Program-made: the position numbers and the translations under genes | The notes under the pieces: model-generated | Told to the model about the DNA's origin: nothing | The model's database searches: none | Seen by the model: only the letters and a program-made list of their open reading frames with translations | From: Podospora bellae-mahoneyi | Taxonomy: Eukaryota > Ascomycota > Sordariomycetes > Sordariales > Podosporaceae | Assembly (NCBI RefSeq): GCF_035222275.1 | Contig: NC_085886.1 | Coordinates: forward strand, 186,001 to 250,000 | Length of the DNA stretch: 64,000 bases | Reading direction: 5' to 3' | In this document: piece by piece, positions 19,559 to 29,937 of the stretch | How positions within the stretch are numbered: the stretch's first letter is position 1 | How the letters are laid out: every line of letters starts with the position of its first letter

Positions 19559-22500
19559 ATGGCCTCGCAACCGACTCAAATACAGCCTGGAAATGCCTTT
19601 GAAACCGCGCTCAAGAAGTTTCGGATGAGACTGAAAAGCAATTCCAGATCACTAGCCTCGGAGAACTGAAAAGCGAGATTTTGTCCATCCAAGCCGAGCA
19701 GCGCGACGGGGAAAAGCGGATACAGGTGGGCAGAATTCAAGGGTTCATTGAAGCCATGGAGCAGTTTGGCAAGGTTATCGAGGTCTTTGTCAACAGCAAC
19801 GGCATCCTCGCATTTGTCTGGGGTCCTCTCAAGCTTTCACTTTTGGTAAATCTCAGCTGTACCACACTGATAACCGATTTCCACTCACTGACCCCTTGAC
19901 CAACAGACTGCCAAAGGTGGCGCCGACCCATTCGATTGCCTGCTTGATGCTTACAGCACAATCGAGAAAATTTTACCCATTTTTAAGAATTACCAGCATA
20001 TCTTCGGTCAGATACTACAGTTCAATCGGTGCTGTCCTCGATATGGGAACCAATTCTTGATTTGCACAGAAGAGCTCTACGCATATTTGCAAAGTCGGGT
20101 AAGTAGGATACTCATAGGATCTCCATGGTAGCGAGTAACCCACCGGGTCAGGTCATGTAATTAATTCGCGGATCTAGCGGTGAAGTTGATGTTTCGGCCG
20201 CTGTGGAATGACTTTAAGAGCAGGTTCGGGGCACTCCTCGGTGACCTAGAACAGCAACGGTCGTTGCTTGAAAGCCATGTCAACCAGATTCATATCGAAC
20301 ACTCGGAGTATGACAGAATCAAATTCCTGGACGAGATTGATGAGCAGCGGAGAATGCGTGCTTCTGAGAAGCTATTAGCCGTGCATCAATGGCTCCAAGC
20401 TCCAAGCTGCATTCGAGATCACGAGGAGCACCAAGACGTGCGAGATGCACACAGTAACGGCACAAAGTACCAACCTGGACTCTAGCTACTAGACAACTAT
20501 TACGTCAAGACTTGGATATCCAATCCTTATCCTAGAACACCGTTTCTTTGGATATACGCAAAGCCCGGGGCTGGTAGGTCCTGCCATGCTTACCCTCACC
20601 ATTCAAGATATTTGTACATGGCTGATACTTCCTACGCCTAGGTAAGAGTGTCCTTTAATCAGCCATCATCGACCAGATTCAGGAGAAGAAGAATGGTCTT
20701 GTGGCGTTCTTCTACTGTAAAGATCAAGACCCGGAGAGAAGAACATTTCGATCCATTGTCAGAGCTGCCTACTTCAACTCATTGACCAACAGCGCGACGT
20801 TGTCCCCTACTACTATGGCGCTAGGGATTAAACGGGCGAATTACACCTGCAATCAGAGAAGCTCACCAAACAGTTGTTTCAGGAGCTCCTACAAACCAGC
20901 TCCACAACCTTTGTGGTGATCGACGGCCTTGGACGAGTGTCCCGACAAGGAGAGAGGGAAGCTTATGGACCTTTTGATCGAAGAGATCATCTTGTGTGAA
21001 AATAAGAATCCTGCTAAAATCCGGTTACTTCTTGTAACCAGGCTTGAGCCAGATATCAAGAAGCGGATGTCTTTAGTGTTGGTTGAAGACATGGAGCTAA
21101 ATTATGATGACCTAAAGATGGATAGAACAGACGGCAAGTACTCCCCTATCAGATGCTCAGCAGAACGATTTGAAGGTGTCTACTGACTAACAGCCAAACT
21201 TTGGGAATGTTTCTATTTACCAAGCTTGTAATGGAGAACTTGCAAGGCCAGCCATCGTTAGAGAGACTCCACGAGGAATTTACATCCGCGTTGCTTCCCC
21301 GACAAACTGGAACAGGCGTAAGCCATCATAACTCCCTTGTCACGCTGTGGATGTGCGATACCGATAGTTTACCTGCAGGTATGGTTGGTCGCACTCTAGA
21401 GCGCATCAGACGTAACCCAACAAGCATGAAGCGGAGCAGGCTCATAGTATCTTGTCCCTCATAGTTTGTTCCATCCATCCCCTACGATGGCGAGAAGTGC
21501 AAGCGGCCATTGCTATCCACCTAGAGGAGCAGACTGTCCCATATTCAAGATGTCCAGTCGTACACATCAAAGAGATTTGTGGCCCACTCATTATAATTCT
21601 CAAAGAAGAACAGAATTGAGTTGGTTCATGCTACGGTGGTACAGTACGCGTGCTCCGTATCAGGTTGGCCGAAGTTGAGACACAGCTGACACCTGAATTG
21701 GTAGTTACATCGCTAATCAAGGCAACTACATCGAACTGTTTTCCGCAGAGCGTGCCATGACCATGTTGTGTCTACAGTGCCTCGTATTTGAGTGCTTTAC
21801 ACCCGAATGGGGGGAAATCAGAAAGGGCGAATTCGCATCGGATGGGTACTATGACTTCCAGGACTATGCTGTGGCACATTGGGCAGACCGAGTTCTATAT
21901 TTCTTAGGGTTCACTGCCCCTACCTCCAACAGCACAGAAGAGCAGCTCACACCAGATCAGGAGTCAGATATCCTTGACATCGACGATGACCTGCTCTGGT
22001 TTGTGGGAAGATTCGATCAGGATGGGAAACTTCTGCAGGCCTTGAAAGATGACCCAGTGCAACTAAAATCAGCAGCACATCCTCCCGGACTTGGGAGGCT
22101 CAAGTCTGACCCGTACTTTCTCAGCATGTACAGCATCTGGTACCATGCCAAGTGTGTCCGAGCGTTCACCGGCGACAAGCAAGATCAAGTGCACCCTCAA
22201 CGGCTTCGAACAATCCCCAAAGCAGCTGTCAAACACTCGAACAAATGTGGACAACTACACCAGCGCCTTCAGCCAAGGTGCGCGATGTGTACGGCCCACA
22301 CTGGTTCCAGTGTTCCCGGACTACGTGTTACTATTTCCACGAGGGATTCAACTCGGACCCATCGAGAAAACAGCACTATGACCGGAATGAACTCCCATTT
22401 CGATGTGACGACCAAAACGGCTGCGCGGGTGCCATCACTGGCTTTGCCTCTAGAAAGGAGCTGGACAAGCACAACAAGATCTCACATCCCGATTTCGACA

Positions 22501-22739
22501 GGCTTTCCACAACATTTACCAGACTGAAGAAGAAGGCCAAAACAGTAAAGGAGGAGACGCACAAGTTCCCGTGCCAGAATTGTTCCTTGAAGTTTGGCCT
22601 GAAAACAGAACTTCGGGAACACATGAGCGTACACATTCACTCGTTGCCACAACTCGAGACCAGAGAGGTGGATGCAGTACAGGCTGCAGTCAACGGCCCA
22701 GGTGTGAGGGGTTTATTCCAGCTGTCTATCAAATCATGA
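19559..22739 (+). pseudogene. Broken STAND/NACHT-type (NLR-like) gene with C-terminal C2H2 zinc fingers
   Basis: Pieces in several frames follow the order of a fungal NLR-like protein. First comes an N-terminal helical domain (about 19560-20490) with FVWGPLKLSLL and FDCLLDAYSTIEKILP, typical of the region preceding NACHT in many fungal STAND proteins. Next are NACHT-like segments (about 20500-21190): FLWIYAKPGAG near the P-loop, FFYCKDQDPERRTFRSIV, VVIDGL and LLLVTRLEPDIKK. A helical stretch follows (21200-22080). Last is a C-terminal cysteine/histidine part (about 22250-22740) with at least one classic finger, FPCQNCSLKFGLKTELREH followed by MSVH. The reading frame is interrupted many times by stops and shifts, far beyond what short introns could explain. 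Intact relatives act in non-self recognition and programmed cell death; this copy cannot make a full protein. The zinc-finger end retains the longest open frame. Confidence 0.8.
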
Positions 22740-22895
22740 GGACCGACCGTAGAAGTTGGCTGTGTCTTTTGCCTGTGGACTTTGCAACAAGACGATACAC
22801 GGCAAGTGGGTCAATGTTGGAAGATCATGTTTCTTTCAATTATACAGTGGTATTACACCTTGTTATCTACCTGGAACTAGAGTAAACTTGGCAGT

Positions 22896-24185
22896 TTACC
22901 ACCACTTGCCAGGCTTGCCCTTCTTGGTGCCGTTCTTGAGAGCCTCCTGCACGCCGTAGTAGGCGGGGTGCTTGCTCCAGTCCTCAAACCAGAGGAGGGG
23001 AGCACCCTCGCCGGGGAAAACATAGGGCACCCAGCTGAAGGGGTCATAGAAATCCCAGATGGTGACACCGATGCAGCCCTTGACCTGGACGCAAGCGCCA
23101 ACAGCCTATTGACATGTATAAGTATGAATGACGCCGGGAAGGGAAGATCAGGGGTTTGACATACGTTCTTGTAAGCCTCCTTCTGCTGAGCAAGGTTGGT
23201 GGCGTTGGCGGGCACCTGCAGGCGAATGTCCAACTCGGTAAGGGCAACCTCAACGCCGAGCTTGGTGAAGCCCTTGATGGCGTCAATGTGCTGGTCAAGA
23301 GTAGGGGCCTGCTCGGCAATCAAGTGAGCCTGGAGGCCAACACCGTCGATTCTGATCTTGGCCTTCTGGAGCATCTTGACAATGCGCTGGGTGCCCTCAG
23401 TCTTGGCATGGGGCCACTCCCTGTGGGTGTATTAGCGTCAGGCATCAAGCTGGTCGTGAGAAATCAATCTTACAAGTTGTAATCGTTGTAGTACAGCTTG
23501 GCCTTGGGGTCGACCTTGGCAGCGGTCGCGAAAGCGAGCTTGATGTACTCCTCGCCCAGGACGTTGTAGAAGACGGACTTGCGGTAGCTCCCATCCTCCT
23601 CGAGCGCCTCGTTCACAACATCCCAAGCGTAGCACTGACCCTTCCAGGCCTTCGCAACGCGCGTGACGTGGTTGACGATAACAGCGCGGAGCTCGTCCTT
23701 GGTCCAGTCGGTCTTGGCCTCAACCCAGGGGGCGAGCTGAGAGTGCCAGACGAGGGCGTGGCAGCGGAGATATTTGCCGTGCTTCTTCGCGAGGGAGGTA
23801 ACAATGTTGCCCTCGGTATAGTTGAAGACGCCCTGCTGTGGTTCAGTGAAGAGCCACTGTTGGTTGAGAGTATGTTAGCTACCACTCATGTTGCATGGCG
23901 ACTCGCATAACGGATGCAAGACTGTACCTTTTGTCCGTTGGTAGGCGTGGTCTGGCCGAACTCGTCCGACTTCCACATGATCTGGTCATACTTGGGATAC
24001 TGAGCCTCATAGCCAGCCCGCTCACGGAAACCGGGCGAGTCGGTGGCAGCACCAAAGTACTTCAGACCGGCCTCTTTGGCGTAGGTGTTGAGACCCTTCT
24101 CCTTGTGGCCGTGGCCGGGAGTGGGGGTGGCAACTGCGAGAGGCAGTGCTGAGAGGAGGAGCGAGGCAGCTGTCGGGAGATGCAT
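22896..24185 (-). CDS. GH10 endo-1,4-beta-xylanase, secreted
   Basis: Four exons (23928-24185, 23474-23856, 23165-23420, 22896-23105) with three GT-AG introns of 53-71 nt give 368 residues, the usual size for a single-domain fungal GH10. A signal peptide is clear (MHLPTAASLLLSALPLAVAT), so the enzyme is secreted. The TIM barrel carries the acid/base glutamate E169 in DVVNEAL and the nucleophile E276 in ALTELDIR, plus the conserved WHSQLAPWV. It cleaves internal xylosidic bonds of plant xylan. No carbohydrate-binding module is present. Introns, both catalytic residues and the C-terminal GKPGKWW are all intact. It lies next to the broken STAND gene and is divergent from the mitochondrial protein gene. 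Confidence 0.96.
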
Positions 24186-24261
24186 CTTGTCTGGGGTGGC
24201 GGTCCTTGGGGAGAGAAAGGATGGAGGAGAAGAAAGACAGTCGAGATGGCCTGGGTCACGA

Positions 24262-24276
24262 TGCCTTTTTATGCAC
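24262..24276 (-). promoter_or_regulatory. TATA-like element of the xylanase gene
   Basis: On the minus strand the sequence reads GTGCATAAAAAGGC, about 80 bases upstream of the xylanase ATG. This is a reasonable TATA-type position for an inducible secreted hydrolase. It is consensus-based only. Confidence 0.45.
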
Positions 24277-25651
24277 GGATGTCAAGTCGTCATGCCATGG
24301 TGATGGGCCGTGATGGTGGTCCACCATGCTGCCCTCCACCAGACCATCAATGGAACTCTGGACATCGATCCGAGTGCTATGGTCCCTGGCGGGTTCGACC
24401 GATACAACCTCGCCTCCCCTCTACCGGGAACGCGTTCCACAGAGCATGAGGGAAGCATCAAGATGTTACCTAACGCAGCCCATACGGCACTTCGGGGCTG
24501 CCCTCCGAACCGGGCTCCTGGGGTCTGGGCTCCGGGGATCAAGTCATTTCGGGCTCGTGTTCATCATTCAGCCGGCCGAGACTGGTGAAGGCACAGTTCA
24601 CCACGGTCATGATTTCCATGAGAAGCGAACGGGTATGGTCGGATTGTCACTGGCTTCCGATGCTAGCGCCCCAATGACCACGGTTGAGCGGCCGGATAAA
24701 TGCGAGGTGCAGCGGTTCGTGAATTTTGCCGTTGAAACGGCAGCCCTTGGCAGACCGGTGGATGGCGCCGGGGCGACGGGAAACATGTTTATTTCCACGT
24801 TGGCGGTGCGATGGGTTGCGATGAACACTCTATCGTGCTCTTGGCCTGCTCGGATGGATAATTAAAACTGCAGGAACATGTGCTAAGAATACCACTCACA
24901 CCAGAGGAGAGCCTCGTTCAGTCGTTCATGCCTTGAAGATTGGCGAGATGGGAAACCAGCACCACCATGGTATTCGTAAACTTTTGTTGTTCAGGGCCGG
25001 GGGTCAGCTCACGATCCCCTCATTGCAACCTTGGCTTTCTGGGCAAAAGGCGGAGACCCCGGAGCCCCCCAGCCGGGGAAGCTGCGCTAAAAGTTGGAGA
25101 AGGTGGCATTCCCCAACATCCACCCGGCGATGTGGGGATTCACGAAAACGGGAGTCTCGGTGAGAGGTTCGGTGTGTGAAGCCGGAATTCATGCACAACG
25201 TGAGGTTATCGTTATCTTATCGATCTTATCGATAATTCGAAGCCAAGTCCAGAGACCCTAACCCTGGGCCATCTTCAGCCAGCGCAATGACATCATGGGG
25301 GTGGTGATGTCATGGCTCCAATTGAGACCAAGGAGTTTGCCAGCCAATCAGGGCAGGCAATGCCTCCGCGTCGACGCCTTTCCACTGAGAACGTCATGAT
25401 CTGAGTTCGCGCCGGTTGCAGGCGGTACAGAATCAGGTGTCTGCCGGCTCTGTTTCCCCTTTTAAAAAGTTTCCTTGTGCTTTCTCTGGACTCTCAACCG
25501 TACCAAAGCAACATCGACTCTCACCAAAATATCAACACCACAACTTTCCATCCGTCACCGACAGTAAAGCAATTTGGCTCCTGTCATCCATCCCTATACT
25601 ACCAGTACACCACACATCCCCTGAAGCCGCAAACGAGCAAAAAACACCGCC
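24277..25651. promoter_or_regulatory. Divergent promoter region, xylanase / mitochondrial protein
   Basis: A stretch of about 1.4 kb without a supported gene. At 25206-25236 the top strand has four TTATC units (GATA sites read on the other strand) within about 30 bases, including overlapping ATCGAT palindromes. At 25256-25265 there is a CCCTAACCC telomere-box-like motif, about 390 bases before the next start codon. Overlapping short open frames in 24300-24865 show no family resemblance. Confidence 0.5.
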
Positions 25652-26926
25652 ATGTCGTCCAGACTTCCTGCCCGCATCGTACCCCGCGCGACTCGCGTGG
25701 CTCGCACCACCAAATCCACCCCTCGTCGTTTCCAGTCCACAGCTTCTTCCACCACACAAGCCGCAGCCAATGCCGCCCCCAGCGGGACAGGTCACTTCGC
25801 TTCCGGCGTTGCTGGCGGTATCGCCGGCGCTGCCCTCCTCTATGGAATTTACACCATGACCCCATCGGGCAAGATGATGAAGACGATGAACGCAACCGTC
25901 AAGGAGACCAACAAGAAGTATGAACAGCTCGCCGCCACCCTCAAGAACAAGACTCCCTCCACCGATGAGGCTCTCGGCAAGGTCAAGGAGGTCTGCTACT
26001 CGTATGCTGGCTGGGTACCAGGAGGCCGCCAGTATGTCGATGTTGCCTTCAAGGATATTGAAGACATTCGGGACGCGAACAAGGAAGAGGTTGACAAGCT
26101 CGTCGCCGAGACATACAGGGAGTTTCAGAGCATCACGGCTGCCGGCCTGACTCTCGAGGCCGCTTCCCGCAGCTGGGAGGCCCTGCAAAAGCTGAGCCAG
26201 AGAATTGCCAACCTCAGCGCGAATGCTTCGGAGCAACTGCTCGATAACCACCCTCAGCTCAAGGAGAAGTTTGGCGGCTCCTTCGACACCCTGAAGCAGA
26301 TGGGCTCTCAGTATGGACCAGAGGCCAAGAAGGTCGTGGACGACACATGGAAGCAAGTGAACGACATCATCAAGGGTGGCTTCACCGCCGAGAATGCCGA
26401 CAAGGTGCGGAAGTTGGTCGAGGAGAAGACACAGCAGGTGCGCAAGATGGGTGACCAGGTCTGGGACAAGGGCTTGGAAACCGCCAAGCCTTATCTTGAC
26501 AAGAGCCCTGCGGTCAAAGACCTGATCAACAATAACAAGGACATCCTCAAGCAAGGAAATGCCTCGGAGCTCTTTTCCAAAATCAAGAGCATGTCCGAGA
26601 GCGGTGACTCGAGCAAGCTGGAAGACTATGTGAAGCAGGCCGTCAAGAAGGCCAAGGAGTCTGGGGACACGGGCAAGAGCTGGACCAGTTCTATTGTGGG
26701 AGGAAGCACTGGTTTCGGTGTGCTGAGCCAGTTCCTTGGTTTGTCATCCGAGGGCGTAACACAGAAGGTCAAGGACAACATTGGTGTCTTGTCCGAGGTG
26801 TATAAGAAGCATTCGGACGAGGGTCAAAAGCTGTTGGAGGAGACACAGGAGGACTTGCGTAAGCTGTTGGAGGAGAAGGCGAAGAAGGCCCAAAAGATTG
26901 CCGATGCTGCTGCCAAGGGGCAATGA
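25652..26926 (+). CDS. Mitochondrial-targeted, single-anchor helical protein of unknown function
   Basis: A single exon of 424 residues starting at the ATG at 25652. The first 32 residues are rich in Arg, Ser and Thr with no acidic residue, and end near RRFQSTAS, a typical mitochondrial presequence with a processing site. A glycine-rich membrane segment follows (about 48-70, VAGGIAGAALLYGIYTM). The remaining 350 residues are charged, repetitive and strongly helical, rich in Lys/Glu/Ala, ending in a Lys-rich tail. This pattern fits an inner-membrane protein with a long soluble helical domain, in broad outline like MICOS- or apolipoprotein-like proteins, but I do not recognise a specific family. 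Codon use is that of a well-expressed gene (C/G third positions). Confidence 0.8.
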   Translation: MSSRLPARIVPRATRVARTTKSTPRRFQSTASSTTQAAANAAPSGTGHFASGVAGGIAGAALLYGIYTMTPSGKMMKTMNATVKETNKKYEQLAATLKNKTPSTDEALGKVKEVCYSYAGWVPGGRQYVDVAFKDIEDIRDANKEEVDKLVAETYREFQSITAAGLTLEAASRSWEALQKLSQRIANLSANASEQLLDNHPQLKEKFGGSFDTLKQMGSQYGPEAKKVVDDTWKQVNDIIKGGFTAENADKVRKLVEEKTQQVRKMGDQVWDKGLETAKPYLDKSPAVKDLINNNKDILKQGNASELFSKIKSMSESGDSSKLEDYVKQAVKKAKESGDTGKSWTSSIVGGSTGFGVLSQFLGLSSEGVTQKVKDNIGVLSEVYKKHSDEGQKLLEETQEDLRKLLEEKAKKAQKIADAAAKGQ

Positions 26927-27438
26927 GCTGGTCTCAGCTTCTCAGTTAGCATGGATATCGGAGAGGACTTGAGTTGTATGATAGCATGAACTTGCATTGC
27001 GTTGGTACCATCACAGCCCGTAATAGTATTACCATTATAAGCTGAACATGTTGTCTTGAGGGGAAGTGATAGTCCTGGTGGCATCTGTAGGTACCTAGGG
27101 GCACATCCAGGTGTGAAGAAAACGGGGAAACGAGGGGGGTCTGGTTGGTCAGAATGTACGGGATGCCCCGCGGTACCCGGACCTTCTGCTCCATCCTTCG
27201 TCCATCCTTTAGGTCCAGCTCCCCGCATTACATTCTTTCATTAAAGTGCACATTGAAAGCCGGCAGCGGCCCCACCTTCCCGCCAAGCATCTGCTCCAGA
27301 GTGTAGACATCATGACGACGTGCCTGCGCCAGGCAAAGCTCAACGCCTCTTGATCGCTGTGCTTTGCTGTGATTTGTTCGATTCGATAGCTAAATTTCGA
27401 TTGATTCGTATCCAGCAGATCCCGAACCATTCACCGAG
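26927..27438. other. Intergenic
   Basis: About 510 bases between tandem genes; it holds the 3' UTR of the mitochondrial protein gene and the promoter of the LanC-like gene. No coding frame is supported. Confidence 0.45.
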
Positions 27439-28773
27439 ATGCCGTACCATCCTTCGTCCCCGACGCCGATGACCACGGGGGTGCCGGGAGCCATCGTGGC
27501 CATGACCGGTCAGGCTGGCTTCTCCCAGCCCAAGAAGCGATACATCGACGTCCCCTCGGAGGACCTCCTCGACGTCAGCGAGACCAGCAGCTACCTGATG
27601 GGTGCGCTCGAAGACATCATCGTCAACTTCCCTCCTCGAAGCCGATACCCGCACGAAGCTCTGCAGGGCCTCTGGTCTGGCCCCACGGGCATCGCGTACC
27701 TCCTGCTTCAGGTCAGCGCCAGACTCCCGGATTTGATCGTATCCGGTCAGCCGGCCTTGCACTGGGCTCAGTGCTATATTGCTGGGTCTAGGGGACACAA
27801 CTTGCGGTTGGGGAGCCACGGTTGCGGGGTGTCGGATGAGAGACTGGCATTTGAAGCTGTCAGAGCTGCCCTGACAAAGGATCTCAGCCACGTCAGGGAC
27901 TTTGTTGCGACAGTGGAGCAGGTCGCCGAAGTGGCCGAATTTCCAGACGAAAACCTGTATGGGAGGGGAGGGACGTTGTATCTGCTGAGAATGGTGAAGC
28001 ATTGGGTCGGTGCTGATAAGTGCGGCAAGATTATTGACCCTGCTATGGCTGAGATTGCCAACACCATCCTGAATAACGGGCTGGGGTCACCAGGGAAGAA
28101 CGGAAGTCCCCGTGAAGATGGACGAGCAAAATGGAGCTGGCACGGAACACGGTACTTGGGAGCAGTGCATGGAGACATTGGCATCATTACTCAAGTGGTG
28201 CTCTCCATGCCAAATTTGGCAGACAGGGTGGAGAGGGTGCTGGAGAAGTTGTTGATGATGCAGCAGCACGATGGGAACTGGCCCAGCAGTGAAGGCCATA
28301 CGAGCCCTGGGAAAGGTTTGGTTCAATTTTGCCACGGCGCGCCAGGGTTCGTGATATCGCTTTGCTCTTTGCGGCCATATTTCCCACGACTACAGGACAA
28401 GATCGACGGAGCGCTCAAAAGGGCAAGGCAATGTATCTGGACGCAGGGGTTGTTGAAAAAGGAGCCGAACTTGTGCCATGGAATATTTGGCAATGCTTTG
28501 TACGTGGTCTCAGTAACAGGAAATAAGCTAAACAAAGAAGCTGACACGAGCAGATGTTTTCCGCCCGGCCCACAGCGACAGCACTTTCTGGCAGTCGCTA
28601 CACCTGAGAATGTGGCCCACATGAAGTGCTCAGATACAACCGGCACGGTATTCGAAAGGGCTGATTACGGACGATCATACTCAACCTTGACCAGCTACGC
28701 TCCCTGCGCGGTTTGGACCTGGCTAGTCGCGCGGGAACCAGACCCTATCATGTTGGGGTATAACGATGTCTAG
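27439..28773 (+). CDS. LanC-like protein (lanthionine synthetase C-like, LanCL family)
   Basis: The ATG at 27439 opens a frame to 28773. A probable 54-nt intron at 28500-28553 (GTACGT...GAGCAG) is a multiple of three, so the frame reads through either way; splicing gives 426 residues and restores a smooth GNAL-CFPPGPQ junction, against 444 unspliced. The family forms an alpha/alpha toroid with a zinc site. The expected ligands are visible: Cys298 in QFCHGAPG and Cys346-His347 in LCHGIFGN. Also typical are LWSGPTGIAYLLL near the N-terminus and AVHGDIGI in the middle. Eukaryotic LanC-like proteins bind glutathione and can add it to dehydroamino acids in damaged proteins; they do not make lantibiotics. 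No lantibiotic precursor or dehydratase is adjacent. The location is probably cytosolic or membrane-peripheral. Confidence 0.92.
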   Translation: MPYHPSSPTPMTTGVPGAIVAMTGQAGFSQPKKRYIDVPSEDLLDVSETSSYLMGALEDIIVNFPPRSRYPHEALQGLWSGPTGIAYLLLQVSARLPDLIVSGQPALHWAQCYIAGSRGHNLRLGSHGCGVSDERLAFEAVRAALTKDLSHVRDFVATVEQVAEVAEFPDENLYGRGGTLYLLRMVKHWVGADKCGKIIDPAMAEIANTILNNGLGSPGKNGSPREDGRAKWSWHGTRYLGAVHGDIGIITQVVLSMPNLADRVERVLEKLLMMQQHDGNWPSSEGHTSPGKGLVQFCHGAPGFVISLCSLRPYFPRLQDKIDGALKRARQCIWTQGLLKKEPNLCHGIFGNALYVVSVTGNKLNKEADTSRCFPPGPQRQHFLAVATPENVAHMKCSDTTGTVFERADYGRSYSTLTSYAPCAVWTWLVAREPDPIMLGYNDV

Positions 28774-29937
28774 GGTCATTATATGGGCGAGGTTGGATGT
28801 TGGTTGGGTATTTTTCATGTTTCATCAGTAATGTGTACCTCGCAATATTCGATGCCTCCACCTCCTTGGCCAGCCGTTCCCTCATCACCCATAATTCCTT
28901 CTACTCTCTTCTCGATGCTGGATAACTCGAAGATGACAACCTTCTCTTGCGACAGTTTCTCCTTATCGGTATTTCGTTCAGTTCTTGTCGTTCATAGCGT
29001 TTTTGTGGCTCTTGCTCATTTGGTGTCAGTTAGTTGGAGAATAGACGACGAGTTGAGAACGTGACTCACCATGTTACGAGATCTGTGTTGCTCTCTGAGT
29101 TGTTACAAATACCTTGGGTATCGATGTTACTGGCTCGACCTTCGCGCTTGAATTGCGTGCCAAGCCAAGGAGACAATGGCGATAGCAGCAAGGACAGAGA
29201 ACATGATAATAACTGGGAGGTGAAAGACGACCATCGTAGCTATGACAGAACCATGTGACAAGGGGTGTTGGTGTGGCGAAGAGGTGAATCGAAGAGGGCT
29301 GAGTCCAGAAAAGGTTCAGAGGAAACCAACATCGGCATGCTTAGTCCGGGAAGGAAAAGAGATTTTAACCCCAGGTACTCGAATAGGCCTGGAGGAAAGG
29401 AACTTTGGGTAGATAACTTTGCTTGGATGCCCCTGATATTCTTTCTCCGCTTCCAGTCCCATCCCTCATGTTATCACCGTCAACAAACATATCTCTGTCA
29501 ATCAGGTACCCAACATTTGTGTAGTTTGAAAGAGACTATAATTGGGCTTCGCTAGAACTTCTGGTAGAAACTCGACATCTCGCATTCCTCGTAAAGTTAC
29601 CCCTGAGGCTCAAGTTAAGCCCCTGACTATTCATCCTGTATATGCATGACAGTTCTCAGCAAGGGTTCCAGGTAACCAAGACACTGTTGGAACATAATCC
29701 TTTGGTGTTGCATCACCGGCATCTGCCGAACACGCGTGTTGGCTGACACCAGATATCAAGAAGCAGGGCCCAACAGTGGCAGTAGGAGTGAATCCCGGTA
29801 GAGATGTGGGGGCTCAATGTGCTGTGCCACCCTTGCTCAAGCTTTTAAAGCTGCGGTGTGTATGGAGTCAATCTCCCAAGACCTCGCACAAGTGTGTTCC
29901 ATCGTCTCTAGCGCAAGTTTTCCCGATACGAGATACG
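28774..29937. other. Intergenic, with a possible small minus-strand gene
   Basis: About 1.2 kb. On the minus strand a 35-codon frame (29127-29234) starts MVVFHLPVIIMFSVLAAIAI and would make a one-span membrane peptide. Further along the same strand, donor-like GTGAGT (near 29066) and CTAAC/CTGAC boxes precede a glutamate-rich open stretch around 28840-28970. The splice pattern cannot be closed in frame by eye, so no CDS is called. Confidence 0.3.

Noticed and set aside
19559-22739. Working multi-intron STAND gene
   Set aside because: Stops and frame changes are too many and often lie within conserved motifs, not between good splice sites.
27439-28773. Lantibiotic biosynthesis locus
   Set aside because: The LanC-like protein is of the eukaryotic type and no precursor peptide, LanB/LanM-like enzyme or dedicated transporter is adjacent.
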